A stretch of 64,000 bases of DNA from Actinomycetota bacterium (GTDB taxonomy: Bacteria > Actinomycetota > Acidimicrobiia > Acidimicrobiales > JAJPHE01). The stretch spans positions 1 through 64,000 of the forward strand of contig JAJPHE010000112.1 of assembly GCA_021325435.1 (NCBI GenBank), in the 5' to 3' direction. Under the pieces are notes generated by a model. That model was not told the origin of the DNA. It saw nothing but the letters and a program-made list of their open reading frames with translations, and did no database searches. This document shows, one piece after another, positions 50,126-64,000 of the stretch. The number at the start of each line of letters is the position of its first letter. The stretch's first letter is position 1. The translations under genes and the position numbers were made by a program.

Positions 50126-52141
50126 TCAGGGCTTGGTGTAGAGGTCCACCGACGAGCCCCGGGGGACGGGGGTCCCCTGCGGGGGGTCGACGTAGAACAC
50201 CTTGGCGTTCGGGGGGCCGAACACGTTGGCCACCTGCAGGCCGTCGGCGGCCAGGATGGCGGTGGCCTGGTCGACCGACTTGCCGATGATGGCGGCCGGC
50301 ACCGGCACCAGGTCGGGGCCCTTCGAGACCTCCACCGTCACGGCTGACCCGTAAGGGGCGCTCTGGCCCGGCCCGGGGTCGGTGGTGACCACCTGGTCGG
50401 GGGCGACGGTGCTGCTGAACACGTCCTGACGCTGGGGGACGAGACCGAGGGACTGCAACTGCGCCGCCGCTGCCGCGTAGCTGTCGCCGGTGAGATCGGG
50501 GACCGTGCGCGGGGCGTGACCCTCGGACACGGTCAGGGTGACCAGGGTGCCCTTGGGCTGGGTTCCCTGCGGGTTCCAGTCGATGACGTGGCCGGCGGGC
50601 ACCGACTCGTCGTACTGGGAAAGCACCTGATAGTCGAACCCGGCGCGTTGGAGCGCCGCCTCGGCGGCCGACTGGGACATACCCCGGAGGTTGGGCACGG
50701 CCCGCGGGGCCGGACCCCGCGACAACACGAGGGTGACCGTGCTGCCCTCCTTCAAACTGGTGCCCGGCCGGGGCTGCTGGCTCATCACCTCGCCCGCCGG
50801 CACACCGTCGCTGTATTGGGCCGGCCCGACTCGGACCTTGAAGTGGTCGGCGGTCAGGAGCGAACGGGCTCGAGCCAGGGTGGCGTCCTGCAGGTCGACC
50901 AGGCGATGGCTGGGGGTGGTGACCTTGAGAACGCCGAGGAGGAGCCAGGCGGCCACGGCAAGAGCGGCCAGGAGCCCCACGACGAGTAGGGCCAGTCGAG
51001 GGACGCGCCGCCGCCGGGGCGACGACTCGGGAGCTGACCCGCCGGGCGGAACCTCGGGGGCGACCAGCTCCGCCGCCGCCCCTCCATCTGGGCGGGCGGC
51101 GATCGCCGTAGTGGGGGCCTCGGCCACCGGAATCGCCGCCGTCGGAGGCGGCGAAGCACCGACGTCCGGCTCGGGCACGAAGATCGGCGGAAGCGGCGGG
51201 GCGCTGACGCCGAGCTCGGTCGTGTCGTCCCCGGGCCCGCCGATGATCGTGACCTCGTCGGCGGCCCGCGCCGCCGAGCCGGGCGGTGCCAGCGGTATGG
51301 GCCTCGGTTGAGGGAACCGGGCCACCACCGCCTCCAGCGACCGGGCCAGCCATTCGGCGTCGGGGCGCCGGTTGGGGTCGGGCTCGCTGGCTGCCTCGAT
51401 GGCGGGCCCGAGGGGCCCCAGCTCAGGGCCGGCCTCGACCCGGCGACCGAGCCGGGCCATGAGGGTGGACACGGTGGTCTCACCGGCGAAGGGCGGCCGG
51501 CCGGTGACCGCTTCGAACAGCGACAGGGCGAGGGAGTAGACGTCGGTCCGCCCGTCGGTGGGGTTGCCCTGGGCCTGCTCAGGGGAGGCGTAGCGGGCCG
51601 TGCCGAGCAGCACCCCCGCCGGCTCGGTCCAGGTGGCCTCGGCGAGGGCCCGGGCCACCCCGAAGTCGGCGACGGCCAGCCGGCCGTCCTCGTCGAAGAG
51701 CAGGTTGGCCGGCTTTATGTCGCGGTGGGCCAACCCCCGGGCGTGGGCGTGGGCGAGGGCGCGAGCGGCCTGGGAACCGGCCGACGCCGCCTGGGCCGGG
51801 CTGAGCCGCCGCCCGGCGTCCAGGATGTCGCGCAGGCTGCCCCCGCCCATGTGCTCCAGGACGAGATAGACGAGCCCGTCGTCCTCGCCCCAGTCGAACA
51901 CGGCGACGATGTGGGGGTGGCGCAGGCCGGCGGCGGCCCGGGCCTCGGCCCGGAAGCGACGCAGGAAGCCCTCGTCGGCGGCCAGGCCGGCGTGGAGGAC
52001 CTTGACGGCGACCGGGCGCCCGAGGGCCCCGTCCTCGGCCAGGTAGACCACCGCCGAGGCGCCCGCCCCCAGCACCGACAAGAGCCGGTAGCGGCCGCCC
52101 AGAGCCCGCCCGACCAGGTCATCGACGCGCTGCGGGGCCAC
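50126..52141 (-). CDS. PASTA-domain Ser/Thr protein kinase (PknB-like)
   Basis: A 671-residue membrane kinase. The Gly-rich loop is LGAGASAVVYLA, catalytic Lys in PVAVKVLHAG, HRDIKPANLL catalytic loop, ADFGVARAL activation segment and GTARYASPEQAQG. An Ala/Pro-rich juxtamembrane region follows, then one membrane helix (about residues 380-402, LALLVVGLLAALAVAAWLLL) and four extracellular PASTA domains that bind muropeptides (for example VPNLRGMSQSAAEAAL, VPDLTGDSYAAAAAQL). The first PASTA is the least typical. GTG 52141 has TAGCCT at 52153-52148, 6 nt upstream. Likely role: sensing cell-wall state and regulating growth or division. Confidence 0.94.
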   Translation of the reverse strand: MAPQRVDDLVGRALGGRYRLLSVLGAGASAVVYLAEDGALGRPVAVKVLHAGLAADEGFLRRFRAEARAAAGLRHPHIVAVFDWGEDDGLVYLVLEHMGGGSLRDILDAGRRLSPAQAASAGSQAARALAHAHARGLAHRDIKPANLLFDEDGRLAVADFGVARALAEATWTEPAGVLLGTARYASPEQAQGNPTDGRTDVYSLALSLFEAVTGRPPFAGETTVSTLMARLGRRVEAGPELGPLGPAIEAASEPDPNRRPDAEWLARSLEAVVARFPQPRPIPLAPPGSAARAADEVTIIGGPGDDTTELGVSAPPLPPIFVPEPDVGASPPPTAAIPVAEAPTTAIAARPDGGAAAELVAPEVPPGGSAPESSPRRRRVPRLALLVVGLLAALAVAAWLLLGVLKVTTPSHRLVDLQDATLARARSLLTADHFKVRVGPAQYSDGVPAGEVMSQQPRPGTSLKEGSTVTLVLSRGPAPRAVPNLRGMSQSAAEAALQRAGFDYQVLSQYDESVPAGHVIDWNPQGTQPKGTLVTLTVSEGHAPRTVPDLTGDSYAAAAAQLQSLGLVPQRQDVFSSTVAPDQVVTTDPGPGQSAPYGSAVTVEVSKGPDLVPVPAAIIGKSVDQATAILAADGLQVANVFGPPNAKVFYVDPPQGTPVPRGSSVDLYTKP

Positions 52142-52183
52142 GCATCGAGGCTACCGTCGAACCCCGGCCAGGCCGGGGACGCC

Positions 52184-55200
<3,017 letters not shown>

Positions 55201-55204
55201 CGGC

Positions 55205-56236
55205 TCAGCCGGCCACCGCCGAGCCGAGCACGGCGTCGTCGCGGTATACGGCGACGGTCTGGCCGGGGGCCACCCGCCGGATGGGGCCGGTCAGATCGAC
55301 CCGGCCCGCCCCGATGGTGCCTTCAACCGTGGCCCCGTGAGCCGAGGTCTGCACGCTCACCGGCGCGCCGGCGTCGAGCGGGCCGTCGACCCAGGTGAAG
55401 GGCCCCACCGGAACGGAGGTCACCATCAGCTCGGCGAGGTCCCCGACGGTGACGGTGGCGGACGCCACGTCTACGGCGACCGCGTAGCGCCGGCCGCCGT
55501 CGCCGGCCGAGCCCATGCCCCGGCGCTGGCCGACGGTCACCAGCTCCACGGCGTCGACTGTGCCGACCTCCTCGCCCGACCGGGCGTCGACCAGGCGGCC
55601 GGGCTTCAGCGGGGCCCGGGCGCCGATGAAGCCGGCCCGCCGGTCGGCGCGGCCGATGAAGCAGACGTCCTGGCTGTCGGGCTTCACCGCGGTGGCCAGG
55701 CCGAGCTCGGCGGCCCGCCTGCGGACCTCAGCCTTGGTCATCTCCCCCACCGGCAGCAGGACGTGGGCCAGCTGGGCCTGGCCGAGCATGGACAGGACGT
55801 AGGACTGGTCCTTGTCGGCGTCGCGACCCCGCAGCAGGGCCCAGCGCCCGTGGCGCTGCTCCACCCGGGCGTGGTGGCCGGTCGCCACCGCGTCGAACCC
55901 GAGCTGGCGGGCCCGGTGGAGGAGGCGGTCGAACTTCAGGTGGCGGTTGCACTCGACGCACGGGTTGGGTGTGCGCCCGGCGAGGTGCTCGTCCACGTAG
56001 GGCGACACGACCCTGGCTTCGAAGTCGTCGGTGAAGTTGAAGACGTGGTGCTCGACGCCGAGCTGACCGGCGACCCGGCGGGCGTCCTCCACGTCGGCCA
56101 CCGAGCAGCACCCGGTGTCGCTGTGGCCCCCCCACAGCTTCATGGTCGCCCCCACCACCTGGTGGCCGGCACCGATCAGCTCGGCGGCGGCGACCGAGGA
56201 GTCGACACCACCCGACATGGCGACGAGCACCTTCAT
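55205..56236 (-). CDS. mnmA: tRNA-specific 2-thiouridylase
   Basis: A 343-residue PP-loop ATPase that inserts sulfur at U34 of tRNA-Lys, -Glu and -Gln. The PP-loop is AMSGGVDSSVAA at residues 6-17, with catalytic Cys in NPCVECNRHLKF and QDVCFIG. ATG 56236 overlaps the iscS stop by four bases, tying it to its sulfur donor. The longer upstream frame is shadow. Slightly shorter at the C-terminus than the enterobacterial enzyme, as usual in actinobacteria. Confidence 0.95.
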   Translation of the reverse strand: MKVLVAMSGGVDSSVAAAELIGAGHQVVGATMKLWGGHSDTGCCSVADVEDARRVAGQLGVEHHVFNFTDDFEARVVSPYVDEHLAGRTPNPCVECNRHLKFDRLLHRARQLGFDAVATGHHARVEQRHGRWALLRGRDADKDQSYVLSMLGQAQLAHVLLPVGEMTKAEVRRRAAELGLATAVKPDSQDVCFIGRADRRAGFIGARAPLKPGRLVDARSGEEVGTVDAVELVTVGQRRGMGSAGDGGRRYAVAVDVASATVTVGDLAELMVTSVPVGPFTWVDGPLDAGAPVSVQTSAHGATVEGTIGAGRVDLTGPIRRVAPGQTVAVYRDDAVLGSAVAG

Positions 56237-57363
56237 GGCGCGACCGTCGCCGTCTGGCGCAGCCGGGCCACGACCTTGGGCACCTCGGCCAGGGCCAGGT
56301 CCACCTCGGCCCCGGTGCTGCACCAGCCGAGGGACAGACGCAGGGCCGAGCGGGCCTCCTCCGGGGGGATGCCCATGGCCAACAGCACGTGGCTGGGCTC
56401 GAGCGCACCGCTGGCGCACGCCGACCCGGCGGAAGCGGCCACTCCGGCCTCGTCGAGGAGGAAGAGGAGCGCCTCGCTCTCCACCCCGGGTATGCGCAGA
56501 TGGCAGCTGCCGGCCACCTTGTCGGCCCGAGCCCCCGTCTCCACGGCGCCGGGCACGCCGGCCACCAGCCCGTCGGCCAGCCGATCGCGCAGCCGGCCGA
56601 CCCGGGCCACCGTGTCGGACCGCTGGGCGACGGTGGCGGTCGCCGCCGCCGCCATGCCGACGATGCCCGCCACGTTGTGGGTGCCGCTGCGCCGACCCCG
56701 TTCCTGGCCACCCCCGTGGATGACCGGTGCCAGCCGGGCGCCGCCCCGCACGACCAGGGCGCCGACGCCCTGGGGGCCGCCGAACTTGTGGGCGCTCACC
56801 GTCACTAGGTCGGCTCCGGCGGCCAGGGCGGCGACGTCGAGCCACGGGAAGGCCTGCACGGCGTCGGTGTGGACGAGGGCGCCGGGGGCTCGTCGGCGGA
56901 CGACTTCGACGACCTGGTCGAGCGGCTGGATGACCCCGACCTCGTTGTTGGCCAGCATCACCGACACGACCGCCACGGTGCTGTCGAGGGTGCCGTCCAA
57001 CCGGTCGAGGTCGACGAGGCCTCCGGCATCCACGTCCACCAAGCGTCCGCCGGTCGACCGGCAGCACTCGAGCACGGCGTCGTGCTCGATGGTGGAACAG
57101 ACCATGGTGCCGCCCGCCGCCGCCCCCAGCAGGGCGAGGTTGTCCGCCTCGGTGCCGCCGGCGGTGAACACGATGTCGCCCGGATCGGCCCCGAGGGCCT
57201 GGGCCATCTGCTGGCGGGCCTCGTCCACGGCCTGGCGGGCCCGGCGGGCGAGCGAGTGGCTACCGGACGGGTTGCCGAAGCGCTCCCCCAGCCAGGGCAG
57301 CATCGCCTCGCGCGCCTCGGGGCGCAGCGGGGTGGTGGCAGCGTGGTCCAGGTATGCGGGCAT
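56233..57363 (-). CDS. iscS: cysteine desulfurase (NifS/IscS family)
   Basis: A 376-residue PLP enzyme that releases sulfur from cysteine. YLDHAATTPLRPEAREAM, PLP-binding His in STIEHDAVLE, Lys in VSAHKFGGPQGVGAL, and the persulfide Cys in SAGSACASGALEPSHVL are intact. The short loop before the Cys is class I. ATG 57363 lies 12 bp after the PaaK-like stop; TAGGCT at 57378-57373 includes that stop and could be a separate -10. Sulfur is probably passed to MnmA, encoded next. Confidence 0.94.
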   Translation of the reverse strand: MPAYLDHAATTPLRPEAREAMLPWLGERFGNPSGSHSLARRARQAVDEARQQMAQALGADPGDIVFTAGGTEADNLALLGAAAGGTMVCSTIEHDAVLECCRSTGGRLVDVDAGGLVDLDRLDGTLDSTVAVVSVMLANNEVGVIQPLDQVVEVVRRRAPGALVHTDAVQAFPWLDVAALAAGADLVTVSAHKFGGPQGVGALVVRGGARLAPVIHGGGQERGRRSGTHNVAGIVGMAAAATATVAQRSDTVARVGRLRDRLADGLVAGVPGAVETGARADKVAGSCHLRIPGVESEALLFLLDEAGVAASAGSACASGALEPSHVLLAMGIPPEEARSALRLSLGWCSTGAEVDLALAEVPKVVARLRQTATVAP

Positions 57364-57375
57364 CCACCCGCGAGC

Positions 57376-58428
57376 CTAACTAGGGGCTGGTTCAGCGATG
57401 ACCCGGGGCGTGGTCCGGGCGCACACCTCGCACGGACGCGGATCGACCCGGCCGGCCACGCCCGTGCGCAGCCGGAGGAAGGCGCTCCCCTTCCACGCCA
57501 GCGACGTCCAGACCAGCTCGCCGGCGGCACCGGGCGGAACGGGTCGGGCCGAGTCCTCCGGCAGCACCTCCACCAGCTCGGCCGCCGGCCAGGTGTGCAC
57601 CCCGGTGCCGCCCCGGCACTGGGCCCACAGGGCCCGGGCTCCGGGAGGCGCCCACGCCCCGAGCACCGCCCGGGCCCGGCCGGTGAGGAAGCCGGCCAAC
57701 GGGTCGTCGGGCTCCTCGGCGCCCGGCCGGCGCCCCACGGCGATCAGGGTGTGGGCCGAGCGCAGCCCGTCGCCGCCTTCCCCGGCAGTGGCGCACAGCC
57801 GGGCCAGCTCGGCCTCCCGGCCCACGACGACCTCCGGCGCCCACCGGGCCAGGGCGGCGTGGCTGGCCCGGGGGCCCAGATGAACGAGGGACACCCCGGC
57901 CCGCCGAGCCCCGAGATGCAGCTGCCAGAAGGGCAGCCCGGCCCCGGTCGGCAGGATGGAGACGATCGTGTCGTCGGCGGCGAGCCCGGCGGCCTCGAGC
58001 CAGCGTCGGCCGAGCTCCGCCATGCGGTCGAGGTCCTCCGACGTGCACGCCACGGGCAGGGGTCCGTCGACCAGCCACAACAGCGGCTTGTACACCGGGT
58101 CGAGGTGCTGGCGGCTCACCGGGCCGGGGCGGCCGGTCAACCGACCCACCGTCACCCGGGCGGCGAGTCCCCGTCCCCCGAAGCGGACGACCGAGTCCTC
58201 ATCGGGGGTGAGCACCACGGCGGCGGGGTCGGTGATCTCCTCGAGGGAGACGGGTGGCACCGTGGCCAGGTCGGCCCGACCCCGAAGGCGCGGCGGGCCG
58301 CCGACGGCACGGTCGAGATGACGCCGGTAGAAGGGTGAGTAGGCGTAGAGCTCGAAGCGCAGGTACTGGCGAAGAGCCCGGTCCTGCTCGGCGGCGACGC
58401 GCGCCGGGCGCTCCCGGTCCCCGAACAC
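57376..58428 (-). CDS. phenylacetate-CoA ligase-like (AMP-forming superfamily) protein, divergent
   Basis: A 350-residue protein resembling the N- and C-terminal parts of PaaK-type AMP-forming ligases: YSPFYRRHLDRA, LATVPPVSLEEITD, LPTGAGLPFWQLHLGARRAG, and late GELVWTSLAWKGSAFLRLRTGVAGRV with a Cys pair (CEVC). It lacks the usual Ser/Thr-Gly-rich ATP loop and is about 80-90 residues shorter than PaaK. It may have lost activity or use another substrate mode. GTG 58428 has TAGGGT at 58442-58437, 8 nt upstream. It is placed just before iscS on the same strand. Confidence 0.65.
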   Translation of the reverse strand: MFGDRERPARVAAEQDRALRQYLRFELYAYSPFYRRHLDRAVGGPPRLRGRADLATVPPVSLEEITDPAAVVLTPDEDSVVRFGGRGLAARVTVGRLTGRPGPVSRQHLDPVYKPLLWLVDGPLPVACTSEDLDRMAELGRRWLEAAGLAADDTIVSILPTGAGLPFWQLHLGARRAGVSLVHLGPRASHAALARWAPEVVVGREAELARLCATAGEGGDGLRSAHTLIAVGRRPGAEEPDDPLAGFLTGRARAVLGAWAPPGARALWAQCRGGTGVHTWPAAELVEVLPEDSARPVPPGAAGELVWTSLAWKGSAFLRLRTGVAGRVDPRPCEVCARTTPRVIAEPAPS

Positions 58429-58563
58429 GGGGCAGGACCCTAGTGGGGCCAGCCGGCCGGTTACGGCACCCGTTGTGTTGGAATTGGCCAGGGCGAGTCA
58501 TGTCACGGGCCGCGTCCGGGGTACCCTGGTCTTGCACGCAGAGTGACCCGAACGGGTGATGAG

Positions 58564-59547
58564 ATGAGCCAGCTGAGACTCGACCCGCTGACCGGCCGAT
58601 GGGTGGTCGTCAGCGTGGACCGCGCCCAGCGACCGGCTGCGTTCACCGCTCGGGCCCTACCGGTCGAGGCCGAGCCCAAGCGGCCCTGCCCGTTTTGCCC
58701 GGGCAACGAGGAGGCCACCCCGCCCGCCCTCGAGACCTACGGGCCGACCGGCCAGTGGCGGGTGCGTGTCGTGCCCAACCTGTATCCGGCCTTCGAGGGC
58801 GACGAGCCGATGGTGGTCACCCACCTGGGGCCGGCGTTCACCGAGGCCCCGGCCAGCGGCATCCACGAGGTGTTGGTGCTCTCACCGGAGCACGAGGTGG
58901 GGTGGGGTCGGATCGACGACGACCAGGCTGCCCTGGTTATGGCGGGCATCCGCGACCGGATGGACACCCATTCGCGGGCCCGCACGCTGCGCTACAGCCA
59001 GGCCATCGTCAACTCAGGCCGCGAGGCGGGCGCCTCCATCGAGCACCCCCACGGCCAGCTGATGGGCATGCCGTTCGTCCCCCGCGAGCTGGTCGACGAG
59101 CAGGCGGGCTTCGCCCGCTTCAGCGGCAGCTGCCTGCTGTGCACGACCGTGGACGCCGAGGAGGACGCCGGCCTGCGGTTGGTGTACTCCGACGCCCACG
59201 TCGTGGTGGTGTGCCCGTTCTGGAGCGGGTCGCCGTTCGAGATGCTGGTCCTGCCCCGGGCCCACGACACCCACCTGTACCGGGCGACCGACGAGGTGCT
59301 CGCCGCCGTGGGGCGGTCCATCCGCATCGCTCTCGAGCGCCTCACCGCCCGACTGGGCGACGTCGCCTACAACCTGGTCTTCCACTCGGCCCCCTACCGG
59401 GTGGCTGGGAACTACCACTGGCACGCCCACCTGCTCCCCAAGCTGGTCACCCAGGCGGGCTTCGAGCTCGGCACGGGCGTGCCCATCAACGTGGTCGCCC
59501 CCGAGCTCGCCGCCGCCGAGCTGCGCTCCATGGTGAGCGCCGCCTGA
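58564..59547 (+). CDS. galT: galactose-1-phosphate uridylyltransferase family protein
   Basis: A 327-residue HIT-superfamily nucleotidyltransferase. LRLDPLTGRWVVVSVDRAQRP starts the family pattern, zinc Cys in CPFCPGNE, catalytic His in SIEHPHGQLMGMPFVP (H-P-H-x-Q), a second Cys pair region in SGSCLLC, and NYHWHAHLLPK at the C-terminus. It converts glucose/galactose-1-phosphate to nucleotide sugars. ATG 58564 (MSQLRLDPL) is preferred over GTG 58543. TACCCT at 58522-58527 may be the -10. The neighbours glgB, mak and treS are also sugar genes. An ADP-glucose variant of this family exists, so UDP specificity is not certain. Confidence 0.88.
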   Translation: MSQLRLDPLTGRWVVVSVDRAQRPAAFTARALPVEAEPKRPCPFCPGNEEATPPALETYGPTGQWRVRVVPNLYPAFEGDEPMVVTHLGPAFTEAPASGIHEVLVLSPEHEVGWGRIDDDQAALVMAGIRDRMDTHSRARTLRYSQAIVNSGREAGASIEHPHGQLMGMPFVPRELVDEQAGFARFSGSCLLCTTVDAEEDAGLRLVYSDAHVVVVCPFWSGSPFEMLVLPRAHDTHLYRATDEVLAAVGRSIRIALERLTARLGDVAYNLVFHSAPYRVAGNYHWHAHLLPKLVTQAGFELGTGVPINVVAPELAAAELRSMVSAA

Positions 59548-59592
59548 CGGCGGCCCTTTCCGACTGACGGCTGCCGGGGCCCCGGCCGGCGC

Positions 59593-61767
<2,175 letters not shown>

Positions 61768-61834
61768 CTCCCACTAGTACCCGTCCGGCCTTCCTCTAAC
61801 TACCTTTCTGCGGGCTGGTCCGGCCCAGAGCACC

Positions 61835-63136
61835 TCAGCCCCCGGTGAGCAGGCGGTCGATGGCCGCCAACGGGATCCTCGTCCACTCCGGCCGGTGGGC
61901 CCGCTCGTAGCCGAGCTCGTAGAGGGCCTTGTCCAGCTCGAAGAAGGCCAGTACGGCGTCGAAGGCCTCGCCTTGGGGGACAAGGTCCTCCACCCCGGGC
62001 GTGGCCAGGTAGCCGTCGAGGAACAAGCCCCGGTTGTGCCGCTCCCACGAGCGGCCCCGTTCCGCCAGCTCCGGTGTGGCCTCACCCCGGTCCGCCAGGG
62101 CGACGGCGGCGGCGTAGCCGAACGAGCGCAGCATGCCGGCGACGTCCTTGAGCGCCGGCCACGGCCGGCGGCGGGTCTCGAGGGGTCGGGCCGGCTCCCC
62201 TTCGAAGTCGAGCACGAACCAGCCGGTCTCGGTGCGCATGACCTGGCCAAGGTGGTAGTCGCCGTGGACCCGGATCGAGGGCCCGGGCGAGTCAAGCCCG
62301 GTGACTCGACCGGCGAGGGCGCGGGCCCGGGCCAGGTCGCCGGCCTCGAGGCCGGCCAGGCGGGGCTCGATCTCGGCCAGCCATTCCCCGGTGTCGGCGG
62401 GGCTGGTGCCGAACGCCTCGGCCAGGGCGAGGTGCAGCTTGGCCGTCATCTCTCCGAGTCGGCGCGACTCGGCGCCGAAGTCGCCGCCGGCGGCGGCGGG
62501 ATCGTCGTCGTCGCAGGCGTACAGGTCGCGAAGCGAGGTGAGGGCGAGGGCCCAGCCCTCGGTGCCCCCGGCGAGGAACTCCTGGGCGACCGCCAGGTCG
62601 TACTCGTCGCGGTGCCACACGCCAAGGGGCGAGGCCAGGTGGTTGAAGCCGACCCGGTCCAGGCCGGTCGCCACCTCGACGTCGGGGTTCACCCCCCGCT
62701 GGAGGCGCCGGTAGAACTTCACGATTACCCGCTCGTCGAACACGATCGAGCTGTTGGACTGCTCGGCGCCCACCGAGCGGACGTGGGCGTCCTCGGGCAG
62801 GCCGCCTTCGACTACCCGAGAGGCCAACAGCCGCGACAGCTCCGGGTCGATGAGGGCGTCGTAGGCGACCAGAGGACCGTCGGGGCCGCTGACCGTGCCG
62901 AGGATGTCGCGCTCGCCGGCCGGCACCTGCTCGGCCTCGGGCCGCAACCCGACCAGCAGCTGATAGGTGGACCCGGCCGCGCCGACCAGCAGCCACAGCA
63001 GCGCCGGGGTGCTGTCCAGGATCGCCTCATGGTCGAGGATCTCCACAGGAGCGAGGTCCGTGTCGCCCCGCACCGCCCAGCGCTGGCGCGACAGGTACGG
63101 ACCGATCAGCTCGACGAGCTCGTCAGAGGGCTTCAT
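61835..63136 (-). CDS. mak: maltokinase
   Basis: A 433-residue aminoglycoside-kinase-fold enzyme that phosphorylates maltose to maltose-1-phosphate, substrate of GlgE. N-cap domain LSRQRWAVRGDTD, Lys in VIVKFYRRLQRG, catalytic loop VHGDYHLGQVMRTETG, metal Asp in FVLDFEGEPARPLETRRRP, and DVAGMLRSFGYAA. ATG 63136 overlaps the treS stop (ATGA), so the two are coupled; in some actinobacteria the two are fused. The longer upstream frame is shadow of treS. Confidence 0.94.
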   Translation of the reverse strand: MKPSDELVELIGPYLSRQRWAVRGDTDLAPVEILDHEAILDSTPALLWLLVGAAGSTYQLLVGLRPEAEQVPAGERDILGTVSGPDGPLVAYDALIDPELSRLLASRVVEGGLPEDAHVRSVGAEQSNSSIVFDERVIVKFYRRLQRGVNPDVEVATGLDRVGFNHLASPLGVWHRDEYDLAVAQEFLAGGTEGWALALTSLRDLYACDDDDPAAAGGDFGAESRRLGEMTAKLHLALAEAFGTSPADTGEWLAEIEPRLAGLEAGDLARARALAGRVTGLDSPGPSIRVHGDYHLGQVMRTETGWFVLDFEGEPARPLETRRRPWPALKDVAGMLRSFGYAAAVALADRGEATPELAERGRSWERHNRGLFLDGYLATPGVEDLVPQGEAFDAVLAFFELDKALYELGYERAHRPEWTRIPLAAIDRLLTGG

Positions 63137-64000
63137 CCCCGCTCCCCCTCGATCAGCTCGAACCAGTAGAAGGCGTAGGGCCCGAGGGTGATGAAGTACG
63201 GCAGAGCCCCGATCTTCGGGAAGGGCACCCGACCCAGCAGCTCCAGCGGGGTGCGCTCCTCCCACCGGCCCAGCTGCAGCTCGGCCGGCTGGGCGAAGCG
63301 CGACAGGTTGTTGACGCAGAGGACCACCTTCTCGTGCCCGTCCTCGCCCTCCTCGGTCCGCACGTAGGCCAGCACCGACGGGTTGTCGACGGCGAGCACC
63401 TCGAAGCGGCCCACACCGAAGACGGGGTGCTGCTTTCGCACCTCGAGCATGCGCTTCATCCAGTGCAGGTAGGAGCTGGGGTTGCGCATCTGTGACTCGA
63501 CGTTCACCGCCTGGTAGCCGTAGACGGGGTCCATCAGCGGCGGCAGGTAGAGCTGGGCGAAGTCGCCGCGGCTGAACCCGGCGTTGCGGTCCGGGGACCA
63601 CTGCATCGGCGTGCGCACCCCATCGCGGTCGCCCAAGTAGATGTTGTCCCCCATCATCAGCTCGTCGCCGTAGTAGAGGATGGGGCTGCCCGGCAGGGAG
63701 AACAGCATGGCGTGGAGCAGCTCGGCCACCCGTCGGTCGTTGTCCACCAGAGTCGCCAGTCGACGCCCGATGCCGATGTTGCGCCGCATCCGGGGATCCT
63801 TGGCGTACTCGGCGTACATGTAGTCGCGCTCTTCGTCGGTGACCATCTCGAGGGTCAGCTCGTCGTGGTTGCGCAGGAAGATCCCCCACTGGGCCCCGTC
63901 GGGGATGTCCGGGGTCTGGGCGAGGATCTCCGTCACCGGGAAGCGCTGCTCGCGTCGGACCGCCATGAACATGCGGGGCATGAGCGGGAAGTGGAAGCAC
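63133..64000 (-). CDS. treS: trehalose synthase (maltose alpha-D-glucosyltransferase), 3' part only
   Basis: The last 289 or so residues of a GH13 enzyme that interconverts trehalose and maltose; the gene continues past the window edge. FHFPLMPRMFMAVRRE, FLRNHDELTLEMVTDEERDYM with the transition-state His-Asp, LPGSPILYYGDELMMGDNIYLGDRDG and TPMQWSPDRNAGFS are diagnostic of TreS. It feeds maltose to Mak, encoded by an overlapping gene. GlgE is expected further upstream, outside the window. Confidence 0.95.
   Translation of the reverse strand, partial: CFHFPLMPRMFMAVRREQRFPVTEILAQTPDIPDGAQWGIFLRNHDELTLEMVTDEERDYMYAEYAKDPRMRRNIGIGRRLATLVDNDRRVAELLHAMLFSLPGSPILYYGDELMMGDNIYLGDRDGVRTPMQWSPDRNAGFSRGDFAQLYLPPLMDPVYGYQAVNVESQMRNPSSYLHWMKRMLEVRKQHPVFGVGRFEVLAVDNPSVLAYVRTEEGEDGHEKVVLCVNNLSRFAQPAELQLGRWEERTPLELLGRVPFPKIGALPYFITLGPYAFYWFELIEGERG

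Noticed and set aside
59571-59590. GC palindrome between galT and glgB as a terminator
   Set aside because: It has almost no loop and no T run; not distinguishable from GC-rich background.

Overview
The window is about 64 kb of very GC-rich, densely packed chromosomal DNA with no insertion sequences, phage genes, rRNA or CRISPR. The gene content (a complete Mce/YrbE lipid-import locus, an NdgR-type IclR regulator next to leuCD, mycobacterial-type SerC, the ligA/MetE-like/mnmA/iscS neighbourhood, GlgE-pathway maltokinase and TreS) points to an actinobacterium. A secreted CAP protein with a 42-residue GYWLVA..DGGIF repeat and the many leaderless start signals suggest a deep lineage such as Acidimicrobiia. 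That placement is inference.

Layout. 1-4.0 kb: a frameshifted sulfatase, an amidohydrolase, a decayed G1 (eqolisin-type) peptidase relic and a stand-alone receiver. 4.07-9.2 kb: tRNA-Gln, a DUF218 protein, gltX, two acyl-CoA dehydrogenases and an unknown gene. 9.2-16.3 kb: leuB-ilvE-cimA behind an attenuator, greA, an IclR regulator and leuCD. 16.3-27.1 kb: an Mce operon (yrbEA, yrbEB, mceA-F, Mce-associated protein) with its ABC ATPase divergent. 27.1-38.9 kb: leuA (attenuator), a membrane-anchored Lys/Ala-rich protein, serA, aspartate aminotransferase, serC, ilvBNC (attenuator) and ilvD. 39-41.4 kb: an LPXTG surface protein divergent from a CAP/repeat secreted protein that lies behind a c-di-GMP-I riboswitch. 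41.5-47.4 kb: gatCAB, a DUF3565/DUF1971 protein, ferredoxin plus esterase, SCP2 protein and GNAT. 47.4-52.1 kb: MFS exporter, SDR and a PASTA kinase. 52.2-58.4 kb: ligA, MetE-like protein, mnmA, iscS and a PaaK-like protein. 58.5-64 kb: galT, glgB, maltokinase and a partial treS.

How the genes work together. Nearly the whole branched-chain amino acid pathway is present (leuABCD, ilvBNCDE, and cimA for isoleucine from pyruvate; no ilvA is seen). It is controlled by at least two layers: an IclR regulator facing leuCD, and three attenuators in front of leuA, leuB-ilvE-cimA and ilvBNC. Each attenuator has a 36-nt leader ORF of 11 residues, an apparently leaderless start 7-10 nt below a -10 box, a first hairpin beginning at or just after the leader stop, and a terminator. 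The control codons match the pathway: Leu-Leu-Leu for leuA, Val/Ile runs for the other two. GltX, GatCAB and tRNA-Gln fit the indirect route to Gln-tRNA. TreS, Mak and GlgB fit trehalose-to-alpha-glucan conversion.

The observations most worth checking are the matched set of three leaderless attenuators, the c-di-GMP riboswitch on the CAP/repeat gene, the peptidase relic that lacks its catalytic glutamine, and several unexplained inverted repeats in intergenic DNA.
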